From NCBI RefSeq assembly GCF_005887635.2, contig NZ_CP040820.1, positions 224,678 to 288,677 on the forward strand: a stretch of DNA of 64,000 nucleotides. Direction: 5' to 3'. Positions within the stretch are counted from its first letter, which is position 1, and every line of letters starts with the position of its first letter. The stretch comes from Paroceanicella profunda. GTDB taxonomy: Bacteria; Pseudomonadota; Alphaproteobacteria; Rhodobacterales; Rhodobacteraceae. The translations under genes were made by a program, and so were the position numbers. Below are positions 50,915-62,294 of this stretch, one piece after another. The notes under the pieces are model-generated. The model worked only from the letters and a program-made list of their open reading frames with translations, ran no database searches and was not told the DNA's origin.

Positions 50915-51386
50915 GCTCGCAACGGCCGCCCCACGGGGGCCCGGGCGAGGCCGGCCCGTGCCGCGCAGGCATCGGCGGGCCCGCAAGGGCGGCATGCCGA
51001 GGGCGCCGTCACAGGCTGGCGCACGGGCCGCGGCAGGCGGGTCGGTTCGTCACTCCCCGCGGCCGGCGCCATCGGTCAACCGCGGGGGCAGAGGGCGAGG
51101 TGTCCGCACGGTGCCGCGGCGCTGGCCCGGGGGCTCTCGCGGCGGGGACGGCGCGCCGGGGCGGAATATTCTGGACATGCGCCGCGGGCGCGCCATGTGC
51201 GACAGGCTGGCGGGCTGGCCACGGGTGCAGGGGCTGCGGCAGGCCGGGCAGGGGGCGGGTGCGGCGGGCCGCACGGCTCCGGATGCGCGGGATTCGTGGT
51301 TAACCGCGTGGTCGGGCAGGCCCGCAGGCTTGCAACCGTGGCCGAATGAAGGCAACGGTTCCGCTCGAACGATTTCAGGACGATCC
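50915..51386 (+). other. Intergenic region before the histidine kinase
   Basis: There are 472 bases without a supportable gene. GC-rich throughout, with a slightly AT-richer patch just before the kinase start (51290-51386). I searched by eye for a general-stress sigma factor (EcfG) pattern GGAAC-N16/17-CGTT and found none that convinced me. Confidence 0.55.
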
Positions 51387-52493
51387 ATGGAAGCCGACCA
51401 GCATCCGCGCCAGGCGCAAAGACTCCGGGCGCTGAGGGCCTACGAGATTCTCGACACCGACCGTGAGGCGGATTTCGACGATATCGTGCGGCTGGCGTCG
51501 GCGATCTGCGGCACCGCGATCTCGGTGGTCACCCTGGTCGACGCCGACCGGCAGTGGTTCAAGGCCGAGACCGGCCTCGGCCTGCGGGAAACCCCGCTCT
51601 CCACCTCGATCTGCGCGCACGTGATCCTGGAGGACAGTTTCGTCGAAATCCCCGACACGCTGGCCGACCCGCGCATGGCCGACAACCCGCTGTGCGGCGG
51701 AGACCCGGGCCTGCGCTTCTACGCCGGCGCGCTGCTGGAGACCGCGGACGGCCTGCCGCTCGGCACGCTCTGCGTGCTCGACCACACGCCCCGCAGCCTC
51801 ACCCCCCTGCAGCGCGAGGCGTTGCGCGTGCTGGCCCGGCAGGTGATGACCCAGCTGGAGATGCGCAAGGCGCTGCGCGCCGCGTCCCTGCTGCGCAAGG
51901 AGGTGGAGCACCGGGTGAAGAACTCGCTGCAGTCGATCTCCTCGCTGGCGCGGCTGCAGGCGCGCAGCGCGCGCTCGCAGGAGACCATGGGCGCGCTGGA
52001 CGCCATCCGCGCCCGGCTGGATGCGGTCGCCACCCTGCACGAACATCTCTACCGCACGGATGCCGACACCAGCATCGACCTCGGCGCCTATGTCGCCACG
52101 CTCTGCGCGCATCTGGGCGAGATCGCCCCTCCGGGAGTGCGGCTGGAAGCACAGGTCGCCCCGGTGGAGGTGACGGCGCAGACCGCCGTCGCCGTGGGCA
52201 CGCTGGTGAACGAGCTGGTCTCCAACGCCTACAAGCACGCCTTCCCGGCGGAGGCGGCGGGCCGCGTGCGCCTCACCCTCGCCCGCCTCGCGGATGGCAT
52301 GGTGCGGGTGGATTGCACCGATGACGGCGTGGGGCTGCTGGTGCGCAGCACGCCGGGCACGGGCGGGCTCGGCCTGAAGATCGCCGAAGTGGCCTGCGCG
52401 GAACTGCGCTGCGCCCTGGTGACGGAGAACACCGGCTCCGGCCTGTCGGCCAGCTTCGAATTCCTGCCCGCGACACCCGCTCCCGGCACCTGA
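51387..52493 (+). CDS. GAF-HWE/HisKA_2 sensor histidine kinase
   Basis: A 368-residue cytoplasmic kinase. Residues 15-165 form a GAF domain (DFDDIVRLASAICGTAISVVTLVDADRQWFKAETGLGL, TSICAHVILED, LCVLDHTPRSLTP). The dimerisation helix carries the phospho-accepting His175 in KEVEHRVKNSLQ, the pattern of HisKA_2/HWE kinases. The catalytic domain has the N-box NELVSNAYKHAF (275-286) and G-box TDDGVGL (311-317). Such kinases often feed the alphaproteobacterial general stress response through PhyR or single-domain regulators. No response regulator is adjacent, so it is an orphan; the signal is unknown. Confidence 0.88.
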   Translation: MEADQHPRQAQRLRALRAYEILDTDREADFDDIVRLASAICGTAISVVTLVDADRQWFKAETGLGLRETPLSTSICAHVILEDSFVEIPDTLADPRMADNPLCGGDPGLRFYAGALLETADGLPLGTLCVLDHTPRSLTPLQREALRVLARQVMTQLEMRKALRAASLLRKEVEHRVKNSLQSISSLARLQARSARSQETMGALDAIRARLDAVATLHEHLYRTDADTSIDLGAYVATLCAHLGEIAPPGVRLEAQVAPVEVTAQTAVAVGTLVNELVSNAYKHAFPAEAAGRVRLTLARLADGMVRVDCTDDGVGLLVRSTPGTGGLGLKIAEVACAELRCALVTENTGSGLSASFEFLPATPAPGT

Positions 52494-52522
52494 CAGCCGC
52501 CCGACGGGCCTCCGCCGCACGA

Positions 52523-52552
52523 GCCGACACCGATCGGGCCGACACCGATCGG
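52523..52552. repeat. Perfect 15-bp tandem repeat (two copies)
   Basis: GCCGACACCGATCGG occurs twice in direct succession, 30 bases after the kinase stop codon. Each copy contains CCGATCGG, an 8-base palindrome. No function is apparent. Confidence 0.75.
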
Positions 52553-53039
52553 GCGCGGAGTGGACACGTCCCGGCTGCCGGCCATGCTCCGGCCGGCCGA
52601 GGTGCCGGCAGGCCCACCTCCCGCCTGTCAACGGTTCACCCGCAAGACCATCCGGACCCTGCTTCGCCGCACGCCCCCCCTCGCGCGGGCCAAGGGGCGG
52701 AACCTGGCACGTTGCAGGACACTGCCGCGCCCGCGCGCAGCGGCGGGTGGATGCCGGGCAGACCGGCCCGGCCAACACGAGATACGGTTGCGGAGGGGCC
52801 TCGCTGCCCAGGCCGTTCGCGGGGGGACGGGGCGCGATTTGCAGCGGAGAGCCAGCGTGGAGCAGCGGGACGTTCCCGCCGGCTGCGACGCGGCGCGGGC
52901 CCGGAGGGCTCTGCGCTGCCCGACAGGCTCCCGCGCGGGCGATGGGGCTGCGGGACAGGGGCTCGGCCGCCAAAAGGCGCCGCGCTCCCGCCGGACGGCC
53001 TGTGCCCGGCACCGCATGGCGCCGGGCCATCGGAAGACT

Positions 53040-53068
53040 GCCCCGCCGGAGAGAGGCTCCGGCGGGGC
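53040..53068 (-). terminator. Terminator of icd
   Basis: GCCCCGCCGGAG (53040-53051) and CTCCGGCGGGGC (53057-53068) form a perfect 12-bp stem with a 5-base loop, 6 bases beyond the icd stop, followed on the minus strand by a short T-containing tail (AGTCTTCC). This is the clearest intrinsic-type terminator in the window. Confidence 0.75.
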
Positions 53069-53074
53069 GGGCGA

Positions 53075-55288
<2,214 letters not shown>

Positions 55289-55931
55289 GAGTTCCAAGCC
55301 TTTCTAGAGCGGGGGTGAAGCTAACCGAAGCCGCGGCGGAGGTCCACTGACTGCGTGGCCCGCCCGGAACTTAGGCGCTCCCGCGCCCCTTCCGCGCCGC
55401 CCGGCTGCCCCGGACCGGGGGGCGAGGCGCTGCCACGCCCCCGCGATCCGCGATTCGGACAGTTCGCATGCATACGGATGCACCGGGGCCGGAACGCGCA
55501 GGGGCGCGGAGGGTTCGCGCGGTGGGTCGTGTCGGCCCCGGGCGGAGGGCGGACACCCTCCGCGACGCCGCCCGCGGGCATTTCCCCCTTGCTGCATTGG
55601 CGCCACACCCCTGCCGAGCCCTTCCGCACGGCGCGTGCCGCCCGCGCCCGGGCGGCCTCCCGAGACCCGGACTTCCGACACAAGATTTCGGGAAGTTTCG
55701 GCAAGGGCATGGACATTTGCCTTCCGTACACCACAGTACACGGCCGACGCCTCAGGCCAACGAGCCCGAGCCCGGCACCCCACTGGGAGGGGGCGCTGCC
55801 GGAGGGAGGTGTCGTCGACCCGTCCGGTCGGCGTCATGGCTTCGGCCCAGGTCTGCCCAGAGACGCCTTTCCGGAAAAAACTCATGAACACGCCGGCCAG
55901 CCCGGCGTCCAAGACAAGGGAGGGAAGCGGA
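55289..55931. other. Divergent intergenic region between icd and gntP
   Basis: There are 643 bases without a supportable gene; long open frames here are shadows. The gntP-proximal half contains two loose palindromes, ACTTCCG...CGGGAAGT (55670-55696) and GTACACCACAGTAC (55726-55739), which might be regulator sites for the permease or for icd. Confidence 0.5.
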
Positions 55932-57290
55932 ATGGATCCGACACTCGGAACCGCCACTTTGCTTATCATCGCGCTGTTGTCCGTCCTGGGCCTGCTGGCG
56001 CTCATTCTCTACGCCCGGATGCATGCTTTCGTCGCCCTCGTGCTGATGAGCCTCGTCGTGGCCATCGTCACCGGCGTGCCGCTGGCGAACGTGGTCCCCA
56101 CATTGCTCGACGGCTTCGGCAAGACGCTCGCGAGCGTCGGCCTGCTGGTCGGCTTCGGCGCCATGATCGGGCGGCTGCTCGAGGTGAGCGGCGGCGCGCA
56201 GGTGCTGGCGGACCGGCTGGTCGGGCTCTTCGGAGAGAAGCGCGCCCCGATGGCGCTCGGCGTCGCCTCGCTGCTCTTCGGTATCCCGATCTTCTTCGAC
56301 GCGGGCCTCGTGGTCATGCTGCCGGTGATCTTCGTGGTGGCCCGGCGCTTCGGCGGCTCGCTGCTGCTCTACGCGCTGCCCGCGGCCGGCGCCTTCGCCA
56401 TCATGCACGCCTTCGTGCCGCCGCACCCGGGCCCGGTTGCCGCCGGCACGCTGCTGGGGGCGGACATCGGCCTGCTGGTCTTTGTCGGCATGGTGCTGGC
56501 CATCCCGACCTGGTACATCTCCGCCTACCTGTTCGGCAGCTACATCGGCCGCCGGGTGAACGTGTCGATCCCGCTGCTCGACGCGCCGGAGCAGAGCACC
56601 GTTGCGCCGCCGAAGCTCAGCACCGTGCTGTTCATCCTGCTGTTGCCCCTGGTGCTGATCTTCCTGAACACCGGGCTCTCCACGCTGCAGAAAGCCGGCG
56701 CGATCGAGGGCGGCGGGGTGGTCTTCGACTTCCTGCTGATGATCGGGCAGACCCCGATCGCCCTGCTGATCACCGTGCTCGCGGCGATCTTCATCTTCGC
56801 GGTCGGGCGCAGCCTCGGCGAGATCGAGGAGCTGTGCAACAACGCGCTCGGCCCGGTCTGCGCCATCATCCTGGTGACGGGCGCGGGCGGCATGTTCGGC
56901 GGCGTGCTGCGCGCCAGCGGCATCGGCGACGCGCTGGCCGGCAGCCTGTCGGACCTGGGCCTGCCGATCATCGTGGCCGCCTTCGTTCTGTCGCTCGGCC
57001 TGCGCGTGGCGCAGGGCTCGGCGACGGTGGCGCTCACCACCACCGCCGGGCTGATCGCGCCCACCGTGGCGGCCGCGACCGATCTCAGCCAGCTCGACCT
57101 GTGCTTCATCGTGATCGCCATCGCCTCCGGCGCCACCGCGCTGAGCCACGTGAACGATTCGGGCTTCTGGCTCGTCGGCCGGTTCCTCGGGATGGACGAG
57201 AAGACCACGCTGAAAACCTGGACGGTGATGGAAACCCTCATCGGCTTCGTGGGCTTCGGCTTCGCCTTCGCGGGATCGCTGATCTTCTGA
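55932..57290 (+). CDS. GntP-family gluconate/organic acid permease
   Basis: A 452-residue membrane protein with about twelve to fourteen helices. GntP hallmarks are LVGFGAMIGRLLEVSGGAQVLADRLV, FGIPIFFDAGLVVMLPVIF, AFVPPHPGPVAAGTLLGADIG, LVTGAGGMFGGVLRASGIG and ATALSHVNDSGFWLVGRF. The family imports gluconate, other sugar acids or related hydroxy acids with protons. GGGAGGGAAG precedes the ATG at 55932. There is no kinase gene nearby, so the substrate is open. A hairpin follows the stop. Confidence 0.9.
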   Translation: MDPTLGTATLLIIALLSVLGLLALILYARMHAFVALVLMSLVVAIVTGVPLANVVPTLLDGFGKTLASVGLLVGFGAMIGRLLEVSGGAQVLADRLVGLFGEKRAPMALGVASLLFGIPIFFDAGLVVMLPVIFVVARRFGGSLLLYALPAAGAFAIMHAFVPPHPGPVAAGTLLGADIGLLVFVGMVLAIPTWYISAYLFGSYIGRRVNVSIPLLDAPEQSTVAPPKLSTVLFILLLPLVLIFLNTGLSTLQKAGAIEGGGVVFDFLLMIGQTPIALLITVLAAIFIFAVGRSLGEIEELCNNALGPVCAIILVTGAGGMFGGVLRASGIGDALAGSLSDLGLPIIVAAFVLSLGLRVAQGSATVALTTTAGLIAPTVAAATDLSQLDLCFIVIAIASGATALSHVNDSGFWLVGRFLGMDEKTTLKTWTVMETLIGFVGFGFAFAGSLIF

Positions 57291-57654
57291 CACTGCGGGC
57301 CGCCCCCTCCCGGGGCGGCCTCACCCCCCCTGGCACTGCCCCGCGCCGCTGCCCTGTGCCGATACGCGCCTCACGCAGGACCTATCGCCGGCCGGGCCGC
57401 ATCTCCCGAACGGCACGTCTCACACCCCTCCACGGCATCCGGTCCGCGCGCCCCGCATCTTCGCGCGGCGCCTGACCGATGCGCCTGCGCGCGTCCGCAA
57501 TATGCCGCCGATGCGCCCCGGCCCGCGGTGCCCGGACAAAGTGCCTGCTGGTAATGTCCGGTCAGTGCGCCGTTCGCGCGGGAGATCCGCTCGGCCGGGC
57601 AGCGCTCCAGGCGCCCCGTCCCCTCATTTCCGGACGATGTGTTCCCGGCGCGTC
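57291..57654. other. Intergenic region between convergent gntP and gntR genes
   Basis: There are 364 bases without a gene. The gntP terminator hairpin lies at its left end; the remainder is GC-rich with no repeat or palindrome I would defend. Confidence 0.6.
57298..57320 (+). terminator. Terminator-like hairpin after gntP
   Basis: GGCCGCCCC (57298-57306) and GGGGCGGCC (57312-57320) form a perfect 9-bp stem with a 5-base loop, 7 bases beyond the stop codon. A C-rich stretch and no T tract follows, so termination may be factor-dependent. Confidence 0.65.
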
Positions 57655-58344
57655 TCAGCCGGCGAGGGTGCGCCCGTAGCGGGAGAGGATCGCCTCGATG
57701 CCGGGCTTCTCCTCGTCCAGCTCCGCCCGGTCCGCCACCGCGCCGAGGTGGTGGGCCATCAGCCCGGTGGCCCGCTCCGCATCCTGCGCCCGGATGGCGG
57801 CGATGATCTGCAGGTGCTCGTCCACCGCGCAATCCGAGGAATGCGTGCGCCCGAATGTGGCGATGATCAGCGAGCAGCGCGTCACGATTTCGGAGACATA
57901 GCGCGCCAGAACCGCGTTTCCGGTGAGCTCGGCCATCAGGGTGTGAAACTCCCCCGCCAGCCGGATGGACACCGGCCCGTCCTTGCCCAGCACCGCCTTC
58001 TCGGCGCGCACATGCGCCTCCAGCGTCTCGAAGCCCGTGGCCGGCATGCGCTCGATCAGCCGCATCACCACCTCGCGCTCCAGGCAGTGGCGCACCTCGA
58101 AGATCTGCCGCGCTTCTTCCAGCGAGGGCTCAGCCACGAAGGCGCCGCGGTTGCGCCGCGTGGTGATCAGCCCCTCGTTCTCCAGCCGCACGAAGGCATG
58201 CCGCACGATGGTGCGGCTCACGCCGAACTGGTCGCCCACCGTGTCCTCCGGCAGGCGCATGCCCGGCTGAAGGGCCTGTTCGATGATGGCGCGCCGCAAC
58301 AGGTCGTAGACGGCATCGCTCAACGTGTTCTTCTGTTCACTCAT
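57655..58344 (-). CDS. GntR-family regulator, FCD domain
   Basis: A 229-residue regulator: LSDAVYDLLRRAIIEQALQPGMRLPEDTVGDQFGVSRTIVRHAFVRLENEGLITTRRNRGAFVAEP is the winged helix, then an FCD domain with likely metal/ligand histidines (EFHTLMAELTGN, DEHLQIIAAI). It is divergent from a dipeptide-type ABC operon. Three copies of a TGTATCCA-like site, two of them forming a perfect 12-base inverted pair, lie in the shared promoter, so it very likely represses both directions. Confidence 0.88.
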   Translation of the reverse strand: MSEQKNTLSDAVYDLLRRAIIEQALQPGMRLPEDTVGDQFGVSRTIVRHAFVRLENEGLITTRRNRGAFVAEPSLEEARQIFEVRHCLEREVVMRLIERMPATGFETLEAHVRAEKAVLGKDGPVSIRLAGEFHTLMAELTGNAVLARYVSEIVTRCSLIIATFGRTHSSDCAVDEHLQIIAAIRAQDAERATGLMAHHLGAVADRAELDEEKPGIEAILSRYGRTLAG

Positions 58345-58377
58345 GGGTCTCTTCGCCGTGCGGGTGGGGCCTCTCTA

Positions 58378-58461
58378 CTGTATCCACCAAATTCTGTCAA
58401 TTGGATACAATTTGCTTGCACGATCGCACCCGATCAGATTACGACTCGGATTGTATCCAAT
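58378..58461. promoter_or_regulatory. Three GntR operators in the divergent promoter
   Basis: ATTGGATACAAT (58400-58411) and ATTGTATCCAAT (58450-58461) are exact reverse complements whose centres are 50 bases apart. A third, partial copy CTGTATCCACC lies at 58378-58388. The cores TGTATCCA/TGGATACA fit FCD-type GntR operators. The region is AT-rich compared with its surroundings, as expected for a divergent promoter. Confidence 0.75.
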
Positions 58462-58510
58462 TAACGAAGCCAGTGACATACGATTCGGACCAGCTGACAG
58501 GGACACCGCG

Positions 58511-60081
58511 ATGAAACCGAAACACCTGCTTCTCGCCTCCGCGCTCGCCTTCGCGACGCTGGGCGGTGCCGCCGCGCAGGCGGAGAACGTGCTGAAATGG
58601 GGGGCCAACCGCGACATCGGCTCGCTCGACCCCTATTCCTACGGCGACAGCTTCACCATCAACGTGCTCAACCACGTCTACGAGGGGCTGGTGCGCTACA
58701 ATCGCGAGCTGAAGATCGAGCCCGCCCTCGCCACCTCCTGGGAGATCCTGGAGGACGGCGTGACCTGGCGCTTCCACCTGCGCGAGGGTGTCACCTTCCA
58801 CAACGGCAACCCGTTCACCGCCGATGACGTGGTCGCCTCCCTCGCCCGGGTGAGCGACCCCGCCTCGCCGCTGAAGGGCAACCTGCCGGCCTACGTGAGC
58901 TCGGAGGTGGTGGACCCGCTCACCGTGGACATCACGCTCAACGGCACCTACCCGCTGCTGCTCAACGACCTCACCAACATCCATGTCTTCGACAAGGAAT
59001 GGCTGGTGGAGCACGGCGCGGAGAAGCCCACCGACATCGGCGCCGGGTGGAGGGCTATGCCACCTACAATGCCAACGGCACCGGCCCCTTCATGGTCGAG
59101 AGCCGCCAGCCGGACGCGAAGACCGTCTTCGTGAAGAACCCGAACTGGTGGGACACGCCGCAGCACAACATCGACCGCATCGAGTTCACCCCGGTCACCT
59201 CCGCGGCCACGCGCGTGGCCGCCCTGCTCTCCGGCGAGATCGACTTCACCAACGACGCCCCGGTGCAGGACCTGCCGCGGCTGGAGGCGGCGCCGGGCGT
59301 GAACGTGCTGGAGGGCGTGGACCTGCGCACGGTGATGATCGGCTTTCCCTTCCGCGACACGCTGGCCAGCGGCGCGCCGAACCCCTTCTCCGACATCCGC
59401 GCCCGCGAGGCGCTCTACGACGCGATCGACCTCGAGCTGATCCACGCCAAGGTGATGCGGGGCAAGTCCCGCGTGGCCGGCGCCACCGTGGCGCCGCAGA
59501 TCCCCGGCTATGCGCCCGAGCTCGACACCGTGCCGGCCTACGACCCGGAGAAGGCGAAGGCCCTGCTGGCCGAGGCCGGGGTGCCCGAGGGGCTCGCGTT
59601 CCAGTTCAACTGCGTCTCCGACGGGCTGGTGAACGAGGAGCAGTTCTGCCAGGCCATCGCCGCCATGTGGGCGCGCATCGGCCTGAAACCGCAGCTCGAC
59701 GTCGCCCCTCGCGCGGTCCAGACGCCGAAGCGCACCAACGGCCAGACCGATGTCTACACCCTCGGCTGGGCCACGCTGCCGATGCTCGACGCCTACTCGC
59801 CGCTGCTGCAGATCTTCCACACCAAGCAGGGCAATGCCGGCGTGTTCAACTGGGGCGGCTGGTCCTTCCCCGAGCTCGACGCGCTGGTCGATGCCGCGGG
59901 CTCCGAGCTCGACACCGGCAAGCGGCTGGCGATGGAGACCGAGGCGCTCGGCATCGTGAAGCGTGAGTTCATCATGCTGCCGCTGCACCAGCAGCCGATG
60001 GCCTGGGCCACCACCGGGGCGGTGACGGAGATGCCGCTCTTCCCCGACAACAAGCCGCGCCTCTGGTACGCGAAAATGTGA
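58511..60081 (+). pseudogene. Dipeptide-type ABC periplasmic binding protein, frameshifted
   Basis: The reading frame begins at ATG 58511 with a signal peptide (MKPKHLLLASALAFATLGGAAAQA) and the family 5 binding-protein start (VLKWGANRDIGSLDPYSYGDSFTINVLNHVYEGLVRYN). After PTDIGAG near 59045 it shifts, and the homologous sequence continues one frame down (VEGYATYNANGTGPFMVESRQPDAKT) to the TGA at 60079-60081. Adding one G to the GGG at 59044-59046 restores a single frame of about 523 codons, normal for the family. This could be a sequencing error in a G run or a real mutation. If intact it binds an oligopeptide, opine or heterocycle for the two permeases downstream. Confidence 0.85.
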
Positions 60082-60109
60082 GCCGCAAGGCCCCGAGGAG
60101 ACCCCAGCC

Positions 60110-61102
60110 ATGCTCGCCTTTCTCATCAAGCGCACTGCGAACGCAGCCCTGGTGATGCTCGCCGTGGCCCTGCTCGCCTTCCTGATCTTCCGGTTCTTCG
60201 GCGACCCGGTGGAGATGATGGTGAACGAGCAGGCCACCCAGGCCGACCGGGCGGAGCTGCGCGAGCGGCTGGGCCTCAACGACGGGTTCGCCACCCAGTA
60301 CCTGCGCTTCGTCACCAACGCGGCGCAGGGCGATTTCGGCATCTCCTACCGCAACCAGCAGGACGTGATGACCCTGATCGGCGAGCGCTTCCCCGCCACC
60401 TTCGAGCTGGTGCTCATGGCCACGATCCTCTCGCTCCTGCTCGGCATCCCGCTCGGCGTGATCACCGCCGTCTACCGGCGCTCGAAACTGGCCGACGCGC
60501 TGCAGATCGGCTCCATCGTGGGGGTGTCGCTGCCCAGTTTCGTCACCGGCATCCTGCTCATCCTCGCCTTCTCGGTGAGTTTGGGCTGGCTGCCGGCCTT
60601 CGGGCGGGGCGAGACGGTGGACATCGGCTGGTGGAGCACCGGGCTGCTCACCGCCTCCGGCCGGGCGGCGCTGGTGCTGCCGGCGCTCTCGCTCTCCACC
60701 TTCCAGGTCACGCTGGTGATGCGCCTGGTGCGCGCCGAGATGCTGGAGACCCTGCGCACCGATTACGTGAAATTCGCCCGCGCCCGCGGCGTGCCCGCGG
60801 CCCGCATCCACTGGCGCCACGCGCTGCGAAACTGCCTGATGCCGGTCATCACCCTCACCGGCATGCAGATCGGCAATCTCATCGCCTTCGCGCTGGTCAC
60901 CGAGACGGTGTTCCAGTGGCCGGGCATGGGGCTCTTGTTCATCCAGGCGGTCACCTTCGTCGATATCCCGGTGATGGCGGCCTACCTGATGCTGGTCTCC
61001 TTCATCTTCGTGGTGCTCAACACCTGCGTCGACATCACCTACGCCTGGGTCGACCCCCGCCTGCGCGACGACACCGCCAGGGCCGGAGGCGGCAATGGCT
61101 GA
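60110..61102 (+). CDS. Dipeptide-type ABC transporter permease (DppB-like)
   Basis: A 330-residue permease with six helices. The DppB layout is seen in LIKRTANAALVMLAVALLAFLIFRFFGDPVEMM, LRERLGLNDGFATQYLRFVTNAAQGDFGISYRNQQDVMTLIGERFPATFELVLMA, GIPLGVITAVYRRSKLAD, and the ATPase loop DYVKFARARGVPAARIHWRHALRNCLMPVI. It begins 28 bases after the binding protein (AGGAGAC upstream). It should pair with the permease at 61363. Confidence 0.92.
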   Translation: MLAFLIKRTANAALVMLAVALLAFLIFRFFGDPVEMMVNEQATQADRAELRERLGLNDGFATQYLRFVTNAAQGDFGISYRNQQDVMTLIGERFPATFELVLMATILSLLLGIPLGVITAVYRRSKLADALQIGSIVGVSLPSFVTGILLILAFSVSLGWLPAFGRGETVDIGWWSTGLLTASGRAALVLPALSLSTFQVTLVMRLVRAEMLETLRTDYVKFARARGVPAARIHWRHALRNCLMPVITLTGMQIGNLIAFALVTETVFQWPGMGLLFIQAVTFVDIPVMAAYLMLVSFIFVVLNTCVDITYAWVDPRLRDDTARAGGGNG

Positions 61103-61362
61103 CATCTCCGACACCGCACGCCCCCGGCCCGCCCCGTCGCAGGCCAGCCACCGGGACGCCGCCCGGGCCCACACCGCGCCGCCGCGGGTTCCCGCTGCCA
61201 ACGCAACCGGGCCCGGCGCCGCCCGGCCCGAAACGGCCCGCCGCAAGCCCGCACATCCGGCACCTCCGGGCCCGATGCCATCCCGCCCGGCGCCGCCCGG
61301 CCCGGCACACCCGCCGCCCGGCCCGACGCCACACCGCCCGACGCCACACCCAAGGAGGCCCC
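61103..61362 (+). repeat. Proline-codon-rich repeat spacer between the two permease genes
   Basis: This 260-base gap is unusual inside a tightly packed operon. GCCCGGCGCCGCCCGGCCCG occurs twice exactly (61211-61230 and 61285-61304), and CCCGACGCCACACC occurs twice 15 bases apart (61322-61335, 61337-61350). An ATG at 61095 overlaps the first permease's stop and reads MADISDTARPRP, a plausible original N-terminus of the second permease, but it is in a different frame from the permease body. The repeat may therefore have expanded inside that gene's start. Confidence 0.6.
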
Positions 61363-62289
61363 ATGCCCCGGATGCCCCGGCTCCTGCCCGCCAGCTGGCG
61401 CGAGTCCGACCTGTGGTTCTCCTTCCGCAGCCACCCCAGCGCGGTCTTCGCCGCCTGCCTGCTGGCACTCATCGCGCTCACCGCGCTGTTCGCGCCGCTC
61501 ATCGCGCCGCAAAACCCCTACGACCTCGCGGCGCTGGAGCTGTGGAACGCCGAGCTGCCGCCGCTCTGGGCCGAGGGCGGGCAATGGCCCTACCTGCTGG
61601 GCACCGATACGCAGGGCCGCGACATCCTCTCGGCCATCCTCTACGGCTCGCGCGTCTCGCTGGTGATCGGCCTCGCCTCGGTGGTGGCGGCGCTGGCCGT
61701 GGGGCTCACGCTCGGGCTCGTCGCCGGATATTTCGGCGGCTGGGTGGACAACGTCATCATGCGCGCAGGGGACGTGCTCCTCTCCATGCCCTTCATCCTC
61801 ATCGCCATCCTGATCTCGGCCATGGCCACCGCAGCGCTGCCCGCCGGGCTGAAGGGGCTGCTCGCGCTGCCCATCCTCGTCATCGCCATCGCCGTGCCCT
61901 CCTGGGTGCAATACGCCCGCACGGTGCGCGCCTCGGCCATGGTGGAGCGGCGGCGCGAGTACGTTCAGGCCGCGCGGCTCATCCGGGTGAAGCCCTGGCG
62001 CATCATGCTCCACCACATCCTGCCCAACACGCTCACCCCGGTGATGGTGGCCGCCACGCTGAACTTCGGCCTCGCGATCCTCTCGGAGGCGACACTCTCC
62101 TTCCTCGGCGTCGGCATGCCGCCCGACCAGCCCTCCCTCGGCACGCTGATCCGGGTGGGCAACCAGTACCTGTTCTCCGGCCTGTGGTGGATCGTCGTGT
62201 TCCCCTCCGTGCAGCTCTGCCTGATCGTGCTCTGCGTGAACATGATCGGCGACTGGCTGCGCGACGCCCTCAACCCGAAACTGAGATGA
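61363..62289 (+). CDS. Dipeptide-type ABC transporter permease (DppC-like)
   Basis: The ATG at 61363 has a strong AAGGAGG site and gives 308 residues: MPRMPRLLPASWRESDLWFSFRSHPSAVFAACLLALIALTALFAPLIAPQNPYDL, then LGTDTQGRDILSAILYGSRVSLVIGLASVV and the loop EYVQAARLIRVKPWRIMLHHILPNTLTPVM. This is the DppC type. The frame is also open far upstream, but that part is repeat sequence. It partners the DppB-like permease; ATPase genes are presumably beyond the window. Confidence 0.9.
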   Translation: MPRMPRLLPASWRESDLWFSFRSHPSAVFAACLLALIALTALFAPLIAPQNPYDLAALELWNAELPPLWAEGGQWPYLLGTDTQGRDILSAILYGSRVSLVIGLASVVAALAVGLTLGLVAGYFGGWVDNVIMRAGDVLLSMPFILIAILISAMATAALPAGLKGLLALPILVIAIAVPSWVQYARTVRASAMVERRREYVQAARLIRVKPWRIMLHHILPNTLTPVMVAATLNFGLAILSEATLSFLGVGMPPDQPSLGTLIRVGNQYLFSGLWWIVVFPSVQLCLIVLCVNMIGDWLRDALNPKLR

Positions 62290-62294
62290 TCCCC

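Larger units (their letters stand above)
52494..53074. other. Intergenic region between convergent kinase and icd
   Basis: There are 581 bases without a gene. It contains a perfect 15-bp tandem duplicate (52523-52552) after the kinase and a strong terminator for icd at its right end. The rest is GC-rich and unassigned. Confidence 0.65.

Noticed and set aside
50915..51386. EcfG (general stress) promoter before the HWE kinase
   Set aside because: I found GGTTCC and AACG fragments near 51355 but not a properly spaced GGAAC-N16/17-CGTT.
58999..59134. Programmed frameshift in the binding-protein gene
   Set aside because: There is no slippery heptamer or downstream pseudoknot, binding proteins are not known to use frameshifting, and two further breaks lie in the same operon.
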